Below are positions 50,865 through 60,598 of a stretch of DNA of 64,000 bases, piece by piece. The stretch lies in the IMG/VR virus record IMGVR_UViG_3300027668_000013, positions 1 to 64,000 of that record, one strand, 5' to 3'. The position numbers and the translations under genes are program-made. How positions within the stretch are numbered: position 1 is the stretch's first letter; each line of letters starts with the position of its first letter. Under the pieces are notes generated by a model. The model was not told the origin of the DNA, did no database searches, and saw only the letters and a program-made list of their open reading frames with translations. Source of the stretch: a virus.

Positions 50865-53543
50865 TTATTTTGCATGGTATACACCATCTGCATCTTTAGT
50901 ATAAAGAACTCCACCTATTAAAACATCTTTTCCTTTAGATTGTTTAGTACTTGTTGTTTCATCTGTTGTCCCATCTGATTTATATTTAACACCATCTGGA
51001 GTAACTCCAAATTTATTTGTACCAAGATAAGGAAGTGTTGCTTTATCTCTTAAAAACATTTTACGATCTTTATTCATCATATACTGTTTTTGCTCGTCCA
51101 ATTGTGCAAATTTACTAAAATCTGAGTAAGAAGCATCTTTATATCTTTGTTGAACTCCTCTTTGTTGTCTTTCTATTGCATCATATTGATTAGCAAGAGC
51201 CGTGTTTGCTTGCTTATCTTTATTTGTTAACTCAACATTTGCGTTTGAAATCTCATATCTTTTTTTATTTTCTCTTTGATTTATTCCTTCAGAGTTACCA
51301 TAATACTGAGCATTATTCTGAGCACCATAAGATTGAATTTGTCCTGCTGTAAGACCCTTACCTCTCATAGAAAGGTTTTGATAATTTCTTTGTTCTACGT
51401 TAGTTTGTCTGTCTTTAGCAGACATGTCTTCGTACTTATATTTTTCAGAATTAGAGAATCTTCTTTCTACTCCTTCAATAGGTTTACTACCTTGAATAGA
51501 TTTATTAATCATTGAAGCGTACTTGCCAGGATTATTGTACTTCTCCATCTTGGTAATTTCATCCCAAGTTTTTTGACCATCACTTACTTCTTCTCCCTTT
51601 TCAACTGCTTTTACTCTTTTTTGATATTCTTCGTAATCACCTTCTTCATTTGAAGATTGTTCTACTTTTTGTAAACCTTCCCCACTCTGAGATGAATTAG
51701 GACTGTCTTCAACTGGAGACATTTTTATTTCGTTTCCATTCTCGTCTACTGGAGGACCAAAGTTATAAGTTCCGTCTGGATTTTGATTAGGACCCCCTGT
51801 CACTTCAGCAGTCTGGTTTACCTCTGGTGGAGTATCACTTTGATTAGATACGTTTTGTATCGAAGGAAGTGTTCCTGTCTTATTAAGTTTATATCTCTGC
51901 TTTGCTTCAACCATTGCCTGAATATCCTTAGCGTCTTGTACATTATTTGGATCTAAAAACCCATCTGGTCTAACGCCATTATAAGTATCAGTTACTTTCT
52001 TATAAGTTTCTTGGTTTTGTGTATTACCAATTCTTCCTTTAAAACTTTTTTCATATGTAGGATTTGGATTTTCTAAAGTATATCTTTCATTTGTATTAGG
52101 ATCTACACCATCTGTTTTATAACCGTCGTGTTTAGCAGCTACAATATCATCTAAAGTTATATTTTCAAGGTTTTCAGGAACAGGATTTTTTCCTGCACCA
52201 TTCCATTTATCTAAAGTTATATCTCCTCCTGCGTAGGCTAATACATCGCTTGCAGACCTACCACTATTAAAATTCCAATCTGTTAATTCTTTAAGAATGT
52301 CAGTATCTAATTTATTAAAATTTTCTTCTCCCAAATTCTTTTTCATATCTGGGATATAATGATTTTTTAATAAATTAACTAAATCTTCATGTGTCTTTAC
52401 CTTACCTGGTAAGTATGGATTATTCGCTGTAAACTTTGCTATAGAAAGAGCTTGTCCTTGAAAACCACCTTTTTTTTCTGCATTTTCTATCCCATATGCC
52501 AACTCTTCAATTTGAGCATCTGTCATTCCTTTAGTTTTAGAACCACCAGAAGGAACCTTCGTAGAAGTACGAATATTAGCCATTTCTTCACCCATTTCAT
52601 CACCAAGTTGTTTTTTACTTACGTCATCCATACCTAAAGCTTTTAGATAATCTTGTGATGTAGGTGAATCAACTCTATTTTGCATTTGATCAACAGTTTC
52701 ACCTTGATTACTATTAGATAACATCTCGTCTGCAAATTGCTCAAAATCTTTTCCTGTTTTAGAACTATCAATTATTTTTTTCTCATTGTCTTTCAAGAAC
52801 TCATCGTAATTTATATTAGGAAATTTTTTCTCAAAAGCTTTTCTTTTTGCTTCTAAATTTGTTTTAGTTATATATTCACCATAAGCTTTACCTTTACCTT
52901 CGGGATACTTTTTATCATACCCGTAATCTTCATCGGTAGGTAATCTGTCTCTTGTTCTATCTAATAATTTTTTAGCACGAGGATCTCTTTTTAATTTCCA
53001 TTTATTTATAGCTCCAAGAACTTTATTAAATTCTTCTTCGTTATCTTGAGTTGGAAATATGATGTCTTCTTTTTCAAGGTTTTTTATTTCAAAACCACCA
53101 TCTTCGTGTCTTTCGCTACCTCTTGCAATATTTTTAATGTTATAGTTCTTATCAACATGAATCTCTCCAATACCAGAAGCGCTTCCGGAGCCGTCTCCTT
53201 CTATTTCTGCAGTTTCGTATCTCTTATTAGGATTCATTCCGTATCGTGCCTGTGCGCTTACCATAGTATCTTCTCTTAACGATCTACCTTCTAAGTTATC
53301 TGTAAATTCATTTTTTAATTTAGCGTTACCAAGTGCTTGTTTTTCCAATCTCTGCATTTTCTTTTGCTGAGTTAAAGCATACCCTCCTGCAATAAGTCCT
53401 CCAGCGGCAGCTCCGTAAGGCCCAAAGTTAGCACCTAATTTAGCACCTTGTGCCGCAGCACCTGCTGTTGCGCTTGCTACATCTAAACCATCTCTAACTT
53501 CAGGTTCTTTAACTTTTTGTACTCCGTAAATATTATTTGCCAT
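50865..53543 (-). CDS. Virion cargo protein with muramidase-like region, 892 aa
   Basis: The N-terminus is glycine/alanine-rich and hydrophobic (residues 24-60, TAGAAAQGAKLGANFGP, then GAAAGGLIAGGYAL), suggesting membrane insertion. Near residue 140, HEDGGFEIKNLEKEDIIFPT resembles a conserved crAss-like cargo motif. Residues about 350-450 (AKFTANNPYLPGK, then LKELTDWNFNSGRSAS with W423) look like a phage muramidase/GH108-type module. The C-terminal third is glutamine/lysine-rich and helical. It probably leaves the capsid with the DNA. The hydrolase assignment is weak and by pattern only. Confidence 0.6.
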   Translation of the reverse strand: MANNIYGVQKVKEPEVRDGLDVASATAGAAAQGAKLGANFGPYGAAAGGLIAGGYALTQQKKMQRLEKQALGNAKLKNEFTDNLEGRSLREDTMVSAQARYGMNPNKRYETAEIEGDGSGSASGIGEIHVDKNYNIKNIARGSERHEDGGFEIKNLEKEDIIFPTQDNEEEFNKVLGAINKWKLKRDPRAKKLLDRTRDRLPTDEDYGYDKKYPEGKGKAYGEYITKTNLEAKRKAFEKKFPNINYDEFLKDNEKKIIDSSKTGKDFEQFADEMLSNSNQGETVDQMQNRVDSPTSQDYLKALGMDDVSKKQLGDEMGEEMANIRTSTKVPSGGSKTKGMTDAQIEELAYGIENAEKKGGFQGQALSIAKFTANNPYLPGKVKTHEDLVNLLKNHYIPDMKKNLGEENFNKLDTDILKELTDWNFNSGRSASDVLAYAGGDITLDKWNGAGKNPVPENLENITLDDIVAAKHDGYKTDGVDPNTNERYTLENPNPTYEKSFKGRIGNTQNQETYKKVTDTYNGVRPDGFLDPNNVQDAKDIQAMVEAKQRYKLNKTGTLPSIQNVSNQSDTPPEVNQTAEVTGGPNQNPDGTYNFGPPVDENGNEIKMSPVEDSPNSSQSGEGLQKVEQSSNEEGDYEEYQKRVKAVEKGEEVSDGQKTWDEITKMEKYNNPGKYASMINKSIQGSKPIEGVERRFSNSEKYKYEDMSAKDRQTNVEQRNYQNLSMRGKGLTAGQIQSYGAQNNAQYYGNSEGINQRENKKRYEISNANVELTNKDKQANTALANQYDAIERQQRGVQQRYKDASYSDFSKFAQLDEQKQYMMNKDRKMFLRDKATLPYLGTNKFGVTPDGVKYKSDGTTDETTSTKQSKGKDVLIGGVLYTKDADGVYHAK

Positions 53544-53544
53544 C

Positions 53545-56500
53545 TTATCTAAAGTTATTAGTAAATATAGTTTTTAAGAAATTTAAAACAAATTCTAAAT
53601 TTAAAGTATTATCGTATTTTAAATTTACTACTATATGATCTCCTTTTATTCTTTCTCTAAACTTTTTTGTATTATCTAAATTCGTTGTAGCAAAAAGATC
53701 AATTGAATTATCTACAACTGAATCTCTTGGTATTGTAATTCTATATTCGTTATTTCTATATTTAACAGAAACTTCTCCATTTGCTACTGCAACATTAAAT
53801 GTATTACCTGGAATCATGGTATATGGCCCGGTATTACTTATTTGATTATGAGCAGACATTTTATAGAAATTATCATCTCTTTGTTTAATGTTTGTAGTTC
53901 TATCTTTTGAAACAGAATTTATAACAATATTATTAAACGTGCAAGTTTGCCCTTTTGTAGTAACAACAAAAGTTAATTCTGAATCATACACTGTTCCGAA
54001 ATAAGAACCTTTAGGCCCTATATTCATCTCATGAAATTGAGAAGTTGTTGTTTTATTATCTACAAATAAGAATCTATTGTTATAAGATATATAAATATTA
54101 GGCATGTAAGAATGATAATTAAACCATTTGCCTATATCTTTTGCATAAGATAAAGTAAATCCATTTGTTTGTCCATCAACTGGGAACTTAGTAATAAGAT
54201 ATCTATTTAGTTTATAATCATACCCAGAAACAATTCCAATTCCTAAATATGGATTATCAATTAAATGTGCCTTTTTTGTACTAACATTTGTTAAATCTGT
54301 TTGTCCACTAATTTTAGTTATACCTAAAGAAAGAGTTTTATGCATTTCTGTAGATATACCTTCTTTACTTATTTCTTTAAGTATAGTTCCTCCTGTTTTA
54401 GTAGCACCTACAAGAAATATTTTACCTTGTAGTATATCAGCAAAAATATAACCAAGCTGCGTATGAGCTCCACCATACTGTGAAATACTACCACCATAAC
54501 CTCCATCTGTCTCAAGTACTTCTTGAGCAGGTCTTGCAAACAACCTACTTGTTCCAAGAATTGCATCTGCTATATTACCACCTTTAATTGTAGCTTGTCC
54601 TTCTGCAAATGTTTGCCATAATGCTTTTGGAGTATGCATAAATAAAGTATTAAACTCTATAAACGTATCCCAAATAGGTCCTTTTTCAGAAGGTAAATCA
54701 TAATAATCATTTTGTAAAAAAGATCTATACGAATCTAATGTATCTTCTTCTGCAGCTTTTTCTGAATATATAGTTCTGTTTTCAAAATCAGATATTGTTT
54801 GTTGTGTAGAACCCCCTAAGAAAGATTCTATTACATTATTTTCATATGAGTATTGTGTATTGTATGCTTGAATGTTTTTTAAATATGGATACCAATTATG
54901 AAGCATCTTACTCATATCTATTTCATTTGGAAAATAATCTTGCAATGGCTCATCTGCAGGACGATGTCTGTAATTAGTATTTATATTAGATTCTACAAAA
55001 TAATAAGTACAAGTTCTAAAGTCCCAACCGTTAACCGTACCTGTACCAACTACATTACCATAACTTCCTGGTCTTTGAGTATTACCTCCTTTAGCACTAT
55101 TTATTGGATAAGTTCCCCCATCATAAAAAGGATCATAACGAACAAGTATTCCAGCATTAAAAGAATATTTACTAATAAATGTATCTCCTCCAAAAACACT
55201 ATTAAATACAAGAATACCAACCCCATTTACTGGATTTTTTATAGGAGTTCTTTTTATTGGAATATAAGCAGCGTTATTAATTTGCCCATATTGTTTAAGA
55301 TTGTCAATACTTATATTATATAAAGATCTTAAATTCTCTGCGGTACTACTACCAGTATGAGATGTAAAATTATTATTAACATCTTTACTACCAATTGAAG
55401 TTACAGTACCAGTAAAATCATTAGAATCTTTATACATGTAAGTATTATTACATCTCATTGATGCTACATCAGATCCTGCTGCCCCACCATTAGTAGTAAA
55501 AGAATCAGCATTTAAAAGTAATTGCAATCCTCCTTGATTCCACCTTGTATTTGTTTTAAGAGCAGGGTGATCTGGATCTAAAGAAGCATGTCTTTCTATA
55601 TTTGGTTCAAGATAACGAGCGTCTTCAATTTCTCTGTTTTTTGCAGAATCAATCGGAACAGTATCTATTTCTGAATAATTACAATATGAATCAAAATACA
55701 TAAATTTATCTATCCTATATTCATTATTAATCAGACCACCAGTTCTTGAATTTTGTCTATCTCCTTTAAAATTAACGCCAATAATTTTACCTTTTATTCT
55801 TAATTCTTCAACTAAATTTTGACCTACTAATTGAGCTTCTTTTAATTTAAAACCAGTTTCTAAATTACTTTCTGGACTGTGAAACATTACTTGATTTTTT
55901 ATAACTTCACTTATCATTCTTTTACCATTCTGGTAGGTGGCATTACTTGGTTGAACATTTCTTATTGGATTTACCATACCAGTACGAACTTCTGCTCCGT
56001 TATCTTCAAAATTACTTAAACCAGTAACTTCAAAATTTAAATTAAAAAAAGGAATTTCTTGTAAATGATAGTTACTTTTCATGTTGTCATAGGCACTACC
56101 ACTAACATCTTGTAATGCAGTTCCCAGTACCTGACCATCATTATTAAAACCATCAGCTGTAATCATATGTTTATGAATAAGTCCTTGAGAATATATAGAT
56201 TTGTTATTATCTGTATTTCTACGTTCTCTTAAAAATATAATATCATCTGCTTCTTCAAGTATACTTTGTGGGATAGCTTGTGTAAATTCAAAATCTAATC
56301 CTAAAACTCTTATAAATTCTACACCACCATCGTTTTTATAATGAGGTTCGTTTTCTAATCTTGGTATGTAATGATGTCTAATATTACGTTCTATTCCTGC
56401 AGGACCTTGTTCAGTAGTATCATCTCCGGTATCATTTCCAGGATATTTTTGATCAAGTGAATAAAGATCTTCTGAAACATAAGTTCCAAGATATCCTTGT

Positions 56501-58569
56501 CCAGTACCTGTCCCTACGTTTGTAGTAGGCCATAAGTCAGCTCCCGTAGGTGCTATTTTACCTTTGGTATTTGCTGTAGTATATCCAGCATAACCAGGTA
56601 TGTGAAAAGCAGTAGACATTGATCCATCTTTCCAAAGTACTTTAAAACCAAGAGAATATACTTCTCCTCTTCTATATCCTTTTTTAGTAGCTGTTAAAAA
56701 TTCATTTGTATAATCTGTAAATCCAGGAACTACATTTAAACCTGCACTACCTACAGGCTGTACTGCTAATACAGGTAATCCTGATGTTCCTGTCTCGAAA
56801 TCATCTGTAAGAGTTGCATTTTTAAAACCTGGAGAAAGTACAATTAATTCATCTGCAACATTTACTGTTTGAGGAAATGTTATATCTATTTCATTTGTTA
56901 CAGAAACAACTGCTGTAGTAGCATTAATTGTTACAACTGTTGTATTTGCACCAGCAAACGAAGTTGCTGTAATAGCTGCAGTATTGTTAGATGTAACTGT
57001 ACTATTTGCAGCTATATCTACTGTAGACCATGATAAACTAACAACATTTGCTGTAGGAGCAATGGCAAAATATTCTGTTATAAGAAGAGAATTATTAATT
57101 GCAGTAAACAAATTTATAGCAGTATTATTATTGTCAGTTCCAATTGCGAATTGTTCAGCTGTAGGTGATGCCCCAGCTGCAATTGCAGTAAAAGTTACAG
57201 CCACTTGAGATCCTGTATACCCAGCACCTGTAGGTGCAGATATAATAATTGTATTTCCTACTACAATTTGAGTATAATCTACTATTGTTATTGCTGCTGC
57301 TGCAGGAGTACCATTTTTTATTAATTGATATGTTGCAGGAACGATAGCCGTAATAGAATCAACATCTTCATTCATTGGTAAAGTACATGTAAAATTACCT
57401 TGAAGAAAAGGATTTGAAGTATTAGTAAAAACTAAACTTGGTGTTGTACTTACATCGTCTCCTCTTCCTGAAAACTGAACGTTTTCTATTCTATACTTTA
57501 CTCTTATTTTATTTGCAACATCTTGAAGATCTCCAGAAAGTTTACTTCTATCATCTCTAAGATTTGATAAAAATAAAGAATTGTCTTTTTGCTCAATACA
57601 CTTAGCATGTGTATAAGAAACACCAACTTGTTGTAATTCGGCTCTTGTTAAATTAATTAAATTTTCTGTATTTGGACCAGTATATGTAAACTCAACTGTA
57701 TCACCTGATATTGGAACTTGTCCAACAACACATGCTCTAAATACAGAAGAAGAACTTTCATAAAATAAAGCTACAACTTCCAACTCTTGATATTTAGTAT
57801 CTACATTTTCAAATTTAACTACTAAGTTTTTATTTACTATACCAAATTCATAAAACTCACCAGAATATGCACTTACCCCATCTTTTTTTTCAGAAGTTAC
57901 AATTGGAAAAACTTCAGAAGGCAATCCAAATATTGTTGTACCTCCGTTTGCAGTAACATATCTTGTTATAAATTGAACAACTCCAGGTTGTATAGAGGAT
58001 TGTACTCCTTCTATAATTTCTGTTACAGTAATTTTTGGTACAGATTGATCAAAAATAAGCTTAACAGATTCAGCAACTTTTCCTACAACAGGAGGTTCAT
58101 CTAAATCAAAAAATCCATAAGGAACATTGTTGTCTGTAAAATATAATAATCTGTGACCATTAATAAGTTTTCTACTTACACAATCAACAGGTCTGTTCTT
58201 TTGAAAACCCAATTCGCTATTATTTGAAACAGGAAGACCTGATGAGTCAACAGGCCCTGAAGCATGGTAAAAGCCTGTAGTAGCATCTGGACTATCATCT
58301 TCTACAATGTATCCAATTTGACTATTGTTTGTAGCATCACAAAGTATTACTATAATATCATTATTTAAAATAGTATGACCAATAGGTTTAAATCCAGTCG
58401 GGAATTTAATGTTAGACATTAATTTAGTACCACTTTCATTAGTAATACTATATAAGTTTCCCTCTTCCGTCATGGGAATAAAATTCAAACCATACCGAAT
58501 AGTATGTTCTTTTTGTTGACTTGGATGCGAATCCGTATCAAGACCTCCTAAAAACTTATTAATATCCAT
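53545..58569 (-). CDS. Giant tail (muzzle-like) protein, 1674 aa
   Basis: The N-terminus (MDINKFLGGLDTDSHPSQQK, then GLNFIPMTEEGNLYSITNE) matches the opening of the crAss-like muzzle/P22 gp10-like tail protein, which forms a beta-propeller-type ring at the tail tip. Residues about 420-560 form an alanine/threonine-rich beta domain (ITIVDYTQIVVGNTI and onward) that looks like an inserted module. The remainder is beta-rich up to a C-terminal helix (FVLNFLKTIFTN). It lies between the ring/connector genes and the cargo genes, as in other crAss-like genomes. Its start codon overlaps the stop codon of the upstream ring protein gene by one base. Confidence 0.65.
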   Translation of the reverse strand: MDINKFLGGLDTDSHPSQQKEHTIRYGLNFIPMTEEGNLYSITNESGTKLMSNIKFPTGFKPIGHTILNNDIIVILCDATNNSQIGYIVEDDSPDATTGFYHASGPVDSSGLPVSNNSELGFQKNRPVDCVSRKLINGHRLLYFTDNNVPYGFFDLDEPPVVGKVAESVKLIFDQSVPKITVTEIIEGVQSSIQPGVVQFITRYVTANGGTTIFGLPSEVFPIVTSEKKDGVSAYSGEFYEFGIVNKNLVVKFENVDTKYQELEVVALFYESSSSVFRACVVGQVPISGDTVEFTYTGPNTENLINLTRAELQQVGVSYTHAKCIEQKDNSLFLSNLRDDRSKLSGDLQDVANKIRVKYRIENVQFSGRGDDVSTTPSLVFTNTSNPFLQGNFTCTLPMNEDVDSITAIVPATYQLIKNGTPAAAAITIVDYTQIVVGNTIIISAPTGAGYTGSQVAVTFTAIAAGASPTAEQFAIGTDNNNTAINLFTAINNSLLITEYFAIAPTANVVSLSWSTVDIAANSTVTSNNTAAITATSFAGANTTVVTINATTAVVSVTNEIDITFPQTVNVADELIVLSPGFKNATLTDDFETGTSGLPVLAVQPVGSAGLNVVPGFTDYTNEFLTATKKGYRRGEVYSLGFKVLWKDGSMSTAFHIPGYAGYTTANTKGKIAPTGADLWPTTNVGTGTGQGYLGTYVSEDLYSLDQKYPGNDTGDDTTEQGPAGIERNIRHHYIPRLENEPHYKNDGGVEFIRVLGLDFEFTQAIPQSILEEADDIIFLRERRNTDNNKSIYSQGLIHKHMITADGFNNDGQVLGTALQDVSGSAYDNMKSNYHLQEIPFFNLNFEVTGLSNFEDNGAEVRTGMVNPIRNVQPSNATYQNGKRMISEVIKNQVMFHSPESNLETGFKLKEAQLVGQNLVEELRIKGKIIGVNFKGDRQNSRTGGLINNEYRIDKFMYFDSYCNYSEIDTVPIDSAKNREIEDARYLEPNIERHASLDPDHPALKTNTRWNQGGLQLLLNADSFTTNGGAAGSDVASMRCNNTYMYKDSNDFTGTVTSIGSKDVNNNFTSHTGSSTAENLRSLYNISIDNLKQYGQINNAAYIPIKRTPIKNPVNGVGILVFNSVFGGDTFISKYSFNAGILVRYDPFYDGGTYPINSAKGGNTQRPGSYGNVVGTGTVNGWDFRTCTYYFVESNINTNYRHRPADEPLQDYFPNEIDMSKMLHNWYPYLKNIQAYNTQYSYENNVIESFLGGSTQQTISDFENRTIYSEKAAEEDTLDSYRSFLQNDYYDLPSEKGPIWDTFIEFNTLFMHTPKALWQTFAEGQATIKGGNIADAILGTSRLFARPAQEVLETDGGYGGSISQYGGAHTQLGYIFADILQGKIFLVGATKTGGTILKEISKEGISTEMHKTLSLGITKISGQTDLTNVSTKKAHLIDNPYLGIGIVSGYDYKLNRYLITKFPVDGQTNGFTLSYAKDIGKWFNYHSYMPNIYISYNNRFLFVDNKTTTSQFHEMNIGPKGSYFGTVYDSELTFVVTTKGQTCTFNNIVINSVSKDRTTNIKQRDDNFYKMSAHNQISNTGPYTMIPGNTFNVAVANGEVSVKYRNNEYRITIPRDSVVDNSIDLFATTNLDNTKKFRERIKGDHIVVNLKYDNTLNLEFVLNFLKTIFTNNFR

Positions 58570-59375
58570 TATCTTCTACCGTCTAAATCGTTATAATCAA
58601 ATACCCTTAACCAATTATTTTTTAGTCTTTCTATAGTCTCTAAGTCTGGCATATTAGCACTTGCTCTTGCTTGACCACAATATTTTAACCATCTCATTTC
58701 ACAAACTTCATAATTACGAAGTTGTGGATTTTTTAATAACAAAGGATTTAACATAGCTATATGCATTGCACATTTCCAAAATAAAGCATCTCTAAAAGAT
58801 ACATCATCTGGAACTAAAGGAAAACCTTTGTCATCAACAGGCATTGCTAAATACTGAAGTTGTATTACACCAGTTTTAAAAGCGGCTGTGATTTTGTTAA
58901 AATTTATATTGTAATCCATATCGGTATGCTTGTTTGCTTTAACATTACCAATGAGATTATTATTTCTTTCTAAAGCATTTGCTATTTGATGAGGTATTGG
59001 AAGATCCGATCTCTGTAGTCCTTGAACCGGGAGAATATTGAATCTTTCATACGCGGGTAAGTTTTTCCATTCTACTCCACATTCAGATAACATTGATTGA
59101 ATTGACCCACCATAAAAACCACTACTTGTAGGTTCTATTGAACAACCTGCTTTAAATCTAATAGGTTTGTGAAAGTCACAAGGTAACATACCTGTATATT
59201 CTTCTATTAGTATGTTACATTCTTTTTCTTCAAATTGATAATATGATCCTATATGCTCAAGTGCATCTGCAATCCATTCAATAAAAGATTGATATGGGAT
59301 TTCACCTTGACCAAGTCCTAAGTCAGTTATTACTTTATTGATTACTCTATCTATGGAATTTAAATTATGAATCAT
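58569..59375 (-). CDS. Tail tube/ring protein, 268 aa
   Basis: The opening INKVITDLGLGQGEIPYQSF and IEWIADALEHIGSYYQ is a conserved start of crAss-like ring or tail tubular proteins; later LPVQGLQRSDLPIPHQIANA and LQYLAMPVDDKGFPLVPDD follow the pattern of P22 gp4/gp10-type connectors. The 268-aa length fits. Overlaps of four bases upstream and one base downstream imply coupled translation with its ring-protein partners. Confidence 0.6.
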   Translation of the reverse strand: MIHNLNSIDRVINKVITDLGLGQGEIPYQSFIEWIADALEHIGSYYQFEEKECNILIEEYTGMLPCDFHKPIRFKAGCSIEPTSSGFYGGSIQSMLSECGVEWKNLPAYERFNILPVQGLQRSDLPIPHQIANALERNNNLIGNVKANKHTDMDYNINFNKITAAFKTGVIQLQYLAMPVDDKGFPLVPDDVSFRDALFWKCAMHIAMLNPLLLKNPQLRNYEVCEMRWLKYCGQARASANMPDLETIERLKNNWLRVFDYNDLDGRR

Positions 59376-59815
59376 GTCAAAAATCTTTTATGTATGTCTT
59401 TTTGTTTTATAAACTTCCTCAACCTTCTTGCATTAGACCACGTTGGTTTAAATGTATAGTAAACAACATGATGAGAAACAGATCTTAATCTATTCCAAGC
59501 CCACTTTGCTAAATATCCATCTTCTGGTAACTCTAACAAATAATGAGTTATCCCAGTCTCCTTAGTTTTTCTAATATCAATTTTGAGTTTGCTATAAACA
59601 ATCTCATACTTTTTAATTCTAATTCTACCCATTTTAAAAGGTAGTTTAACAATCTTCCCTTCAAATGCATCCTCAACTAACATCTTGTTAAAATCACAAC
59701 ACATGTCTCTGTACGCGCGTTTACTAATTTTATAATTCTCTCCTTTTGGAAAGTGCTTATCTTTGTAAAATTTATAAGCATGAGATATACTATATCCCTT
59801 ACTTACCTCCGGCAC
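59372..59815 (-). CDS. Ring/connector protein, 147 aa
   Basis: This is a small basic protein (ISHAYKFYKDKHFPKG, then RRLRKFIKQKDIHKRFLT) with a conserved look among crAss-like structural genes: short, aromatic/lysine-rich, between two other ring proteins. Four bases overlap with the following gene and 17 with the preceding one. It may contact DNA in the portal channel or stabilise the neck, but only its position supports this. Confidence 0.5.
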   Translation of the reverse strand: MPEVSKGYSISHAYKFYKDKHFPKGENYKISKRAYRDMCCDFNKMLVEDAFEGKIVKLPFKMGRIRIKKYEIVYSKLKIDIRKTKETGITHYLLELPEDGYLAKWAWNRLRSVSHHVVYYTFKPTWSNARRLRKFIKQKDIHKRFLT

Positions 59816-60512
59816 CTAACAATTCTGTTAATTGATCTAAACTATTATTTGAATTATCTACAGGTATTGCAGATAGTACTGACAATTCTGTTTGAGCGAT
59901 TAACTTAACTATTGTGTCTACGTGATGTAACGGTAAAGGATATTCAAAATCAAATCCTTTTGAACAAGGATCATCATTTCCAGGACAATCACAAGTTTTA
60001 AATTCTTCTGCTTTTTGAGGACTTTCAAATATTCCTTGAACATTCATATCAGAAAACATTTTTGTAGGAGGGTCTACTAAATAAACATATCCCCCTTGAA
60101 AATACCAAGCTGGTTCCTTGCCTGTCCATTTTGCAGCACCTTTCCAATACATTGCATTGTGAGATTTATGCTGAAAAGGTTTTCCATTAGAATTACCAAC
60201 AAAAGTTATATTTATACCTGTGTGTGACTCTAAAGGCTTTGGAAGTTTTAATGATGTTCTTAAAATACAATCGTCTGGTTCATCAGTATCGCATTTTTCG
60301 TTTTTATCTTTTTGACTAACCTCAACACATCCTAAGTTTTGAACATACAAAGATTGCATGAATCTACCCTTTTCTTGATCTTGTTTTAGTAGCCTTGCTC
60401 TGTAGTAATCAATTATAAACATTAACTGTTTGTTGGAAATGTTTTCATCATCTGATTGAACTCCTCCAGCAATAAGGTTTTTAATATTGTATATAATTTC
60501 TGAAGCTAACAT
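59799..60512 (-). CDS. Neck ring protein, 237 aa
   Basis: The N-terminus SEIIYNIKNLIAGGVQSD, then NKQLMFIIDYYRARLLKQD is a recognisable start of crAss-like ring proteins that attach below the portal. The middle contains cysteine pairs (EKCDTDEPDDC and TCDCPGNDDPC) that might bind metal or form disulfides, which is rare in such proteins. The following gene overlaps by 17 bases. It follows a terminator that separates it from the abundant structural protein gene. Confidence 0.55.
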   Translation of the reverse strand: MLASEIIYNIKNLIAGGVQSDDENISNKQLMFIIDYYRARLLKQDQEKGRFMQSLYVQNLGCVEVSQKDKNEKCDTDEPDDCILRTSLKLPKPLESHTGINITFVGNSNGKPFQHKSHNAMYWKGAAKWTGKEPAWYFQGGYVYLVDPPTKMFSDMNVQGIFESPQKAEEFKTCDCPGNDDPCSKGFDFEYPLPLHHVDTIVKLIAQTELSVLSAIPVDNSNNSLDQLTELLGAGGK

Positions 60513-60542
60513 ATATTGTAAATATAATTAATCTTATGGTAT

Positions 60543-60567
60543 AAAAAAAGGGAGTATAAAAACTCCC
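60543..60567 (-). terminator. Rho-independent terminator (minus strand)
   Basis: On the minus strand GGGAGT (60567-60562) pairs with ACTCCC (60555-60550) over six pairs, with a six-base loop, and seven T residues follow (60549-60543). It lies 31 bases after the stop codon of the 429-aa structural protein, between it and the neck ring gene, so it limits read-through. Confidence 0.85.
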
Positions 60568-60598
60568 TCCTTTTAAAAATTTATAAACAACCTTTCTA

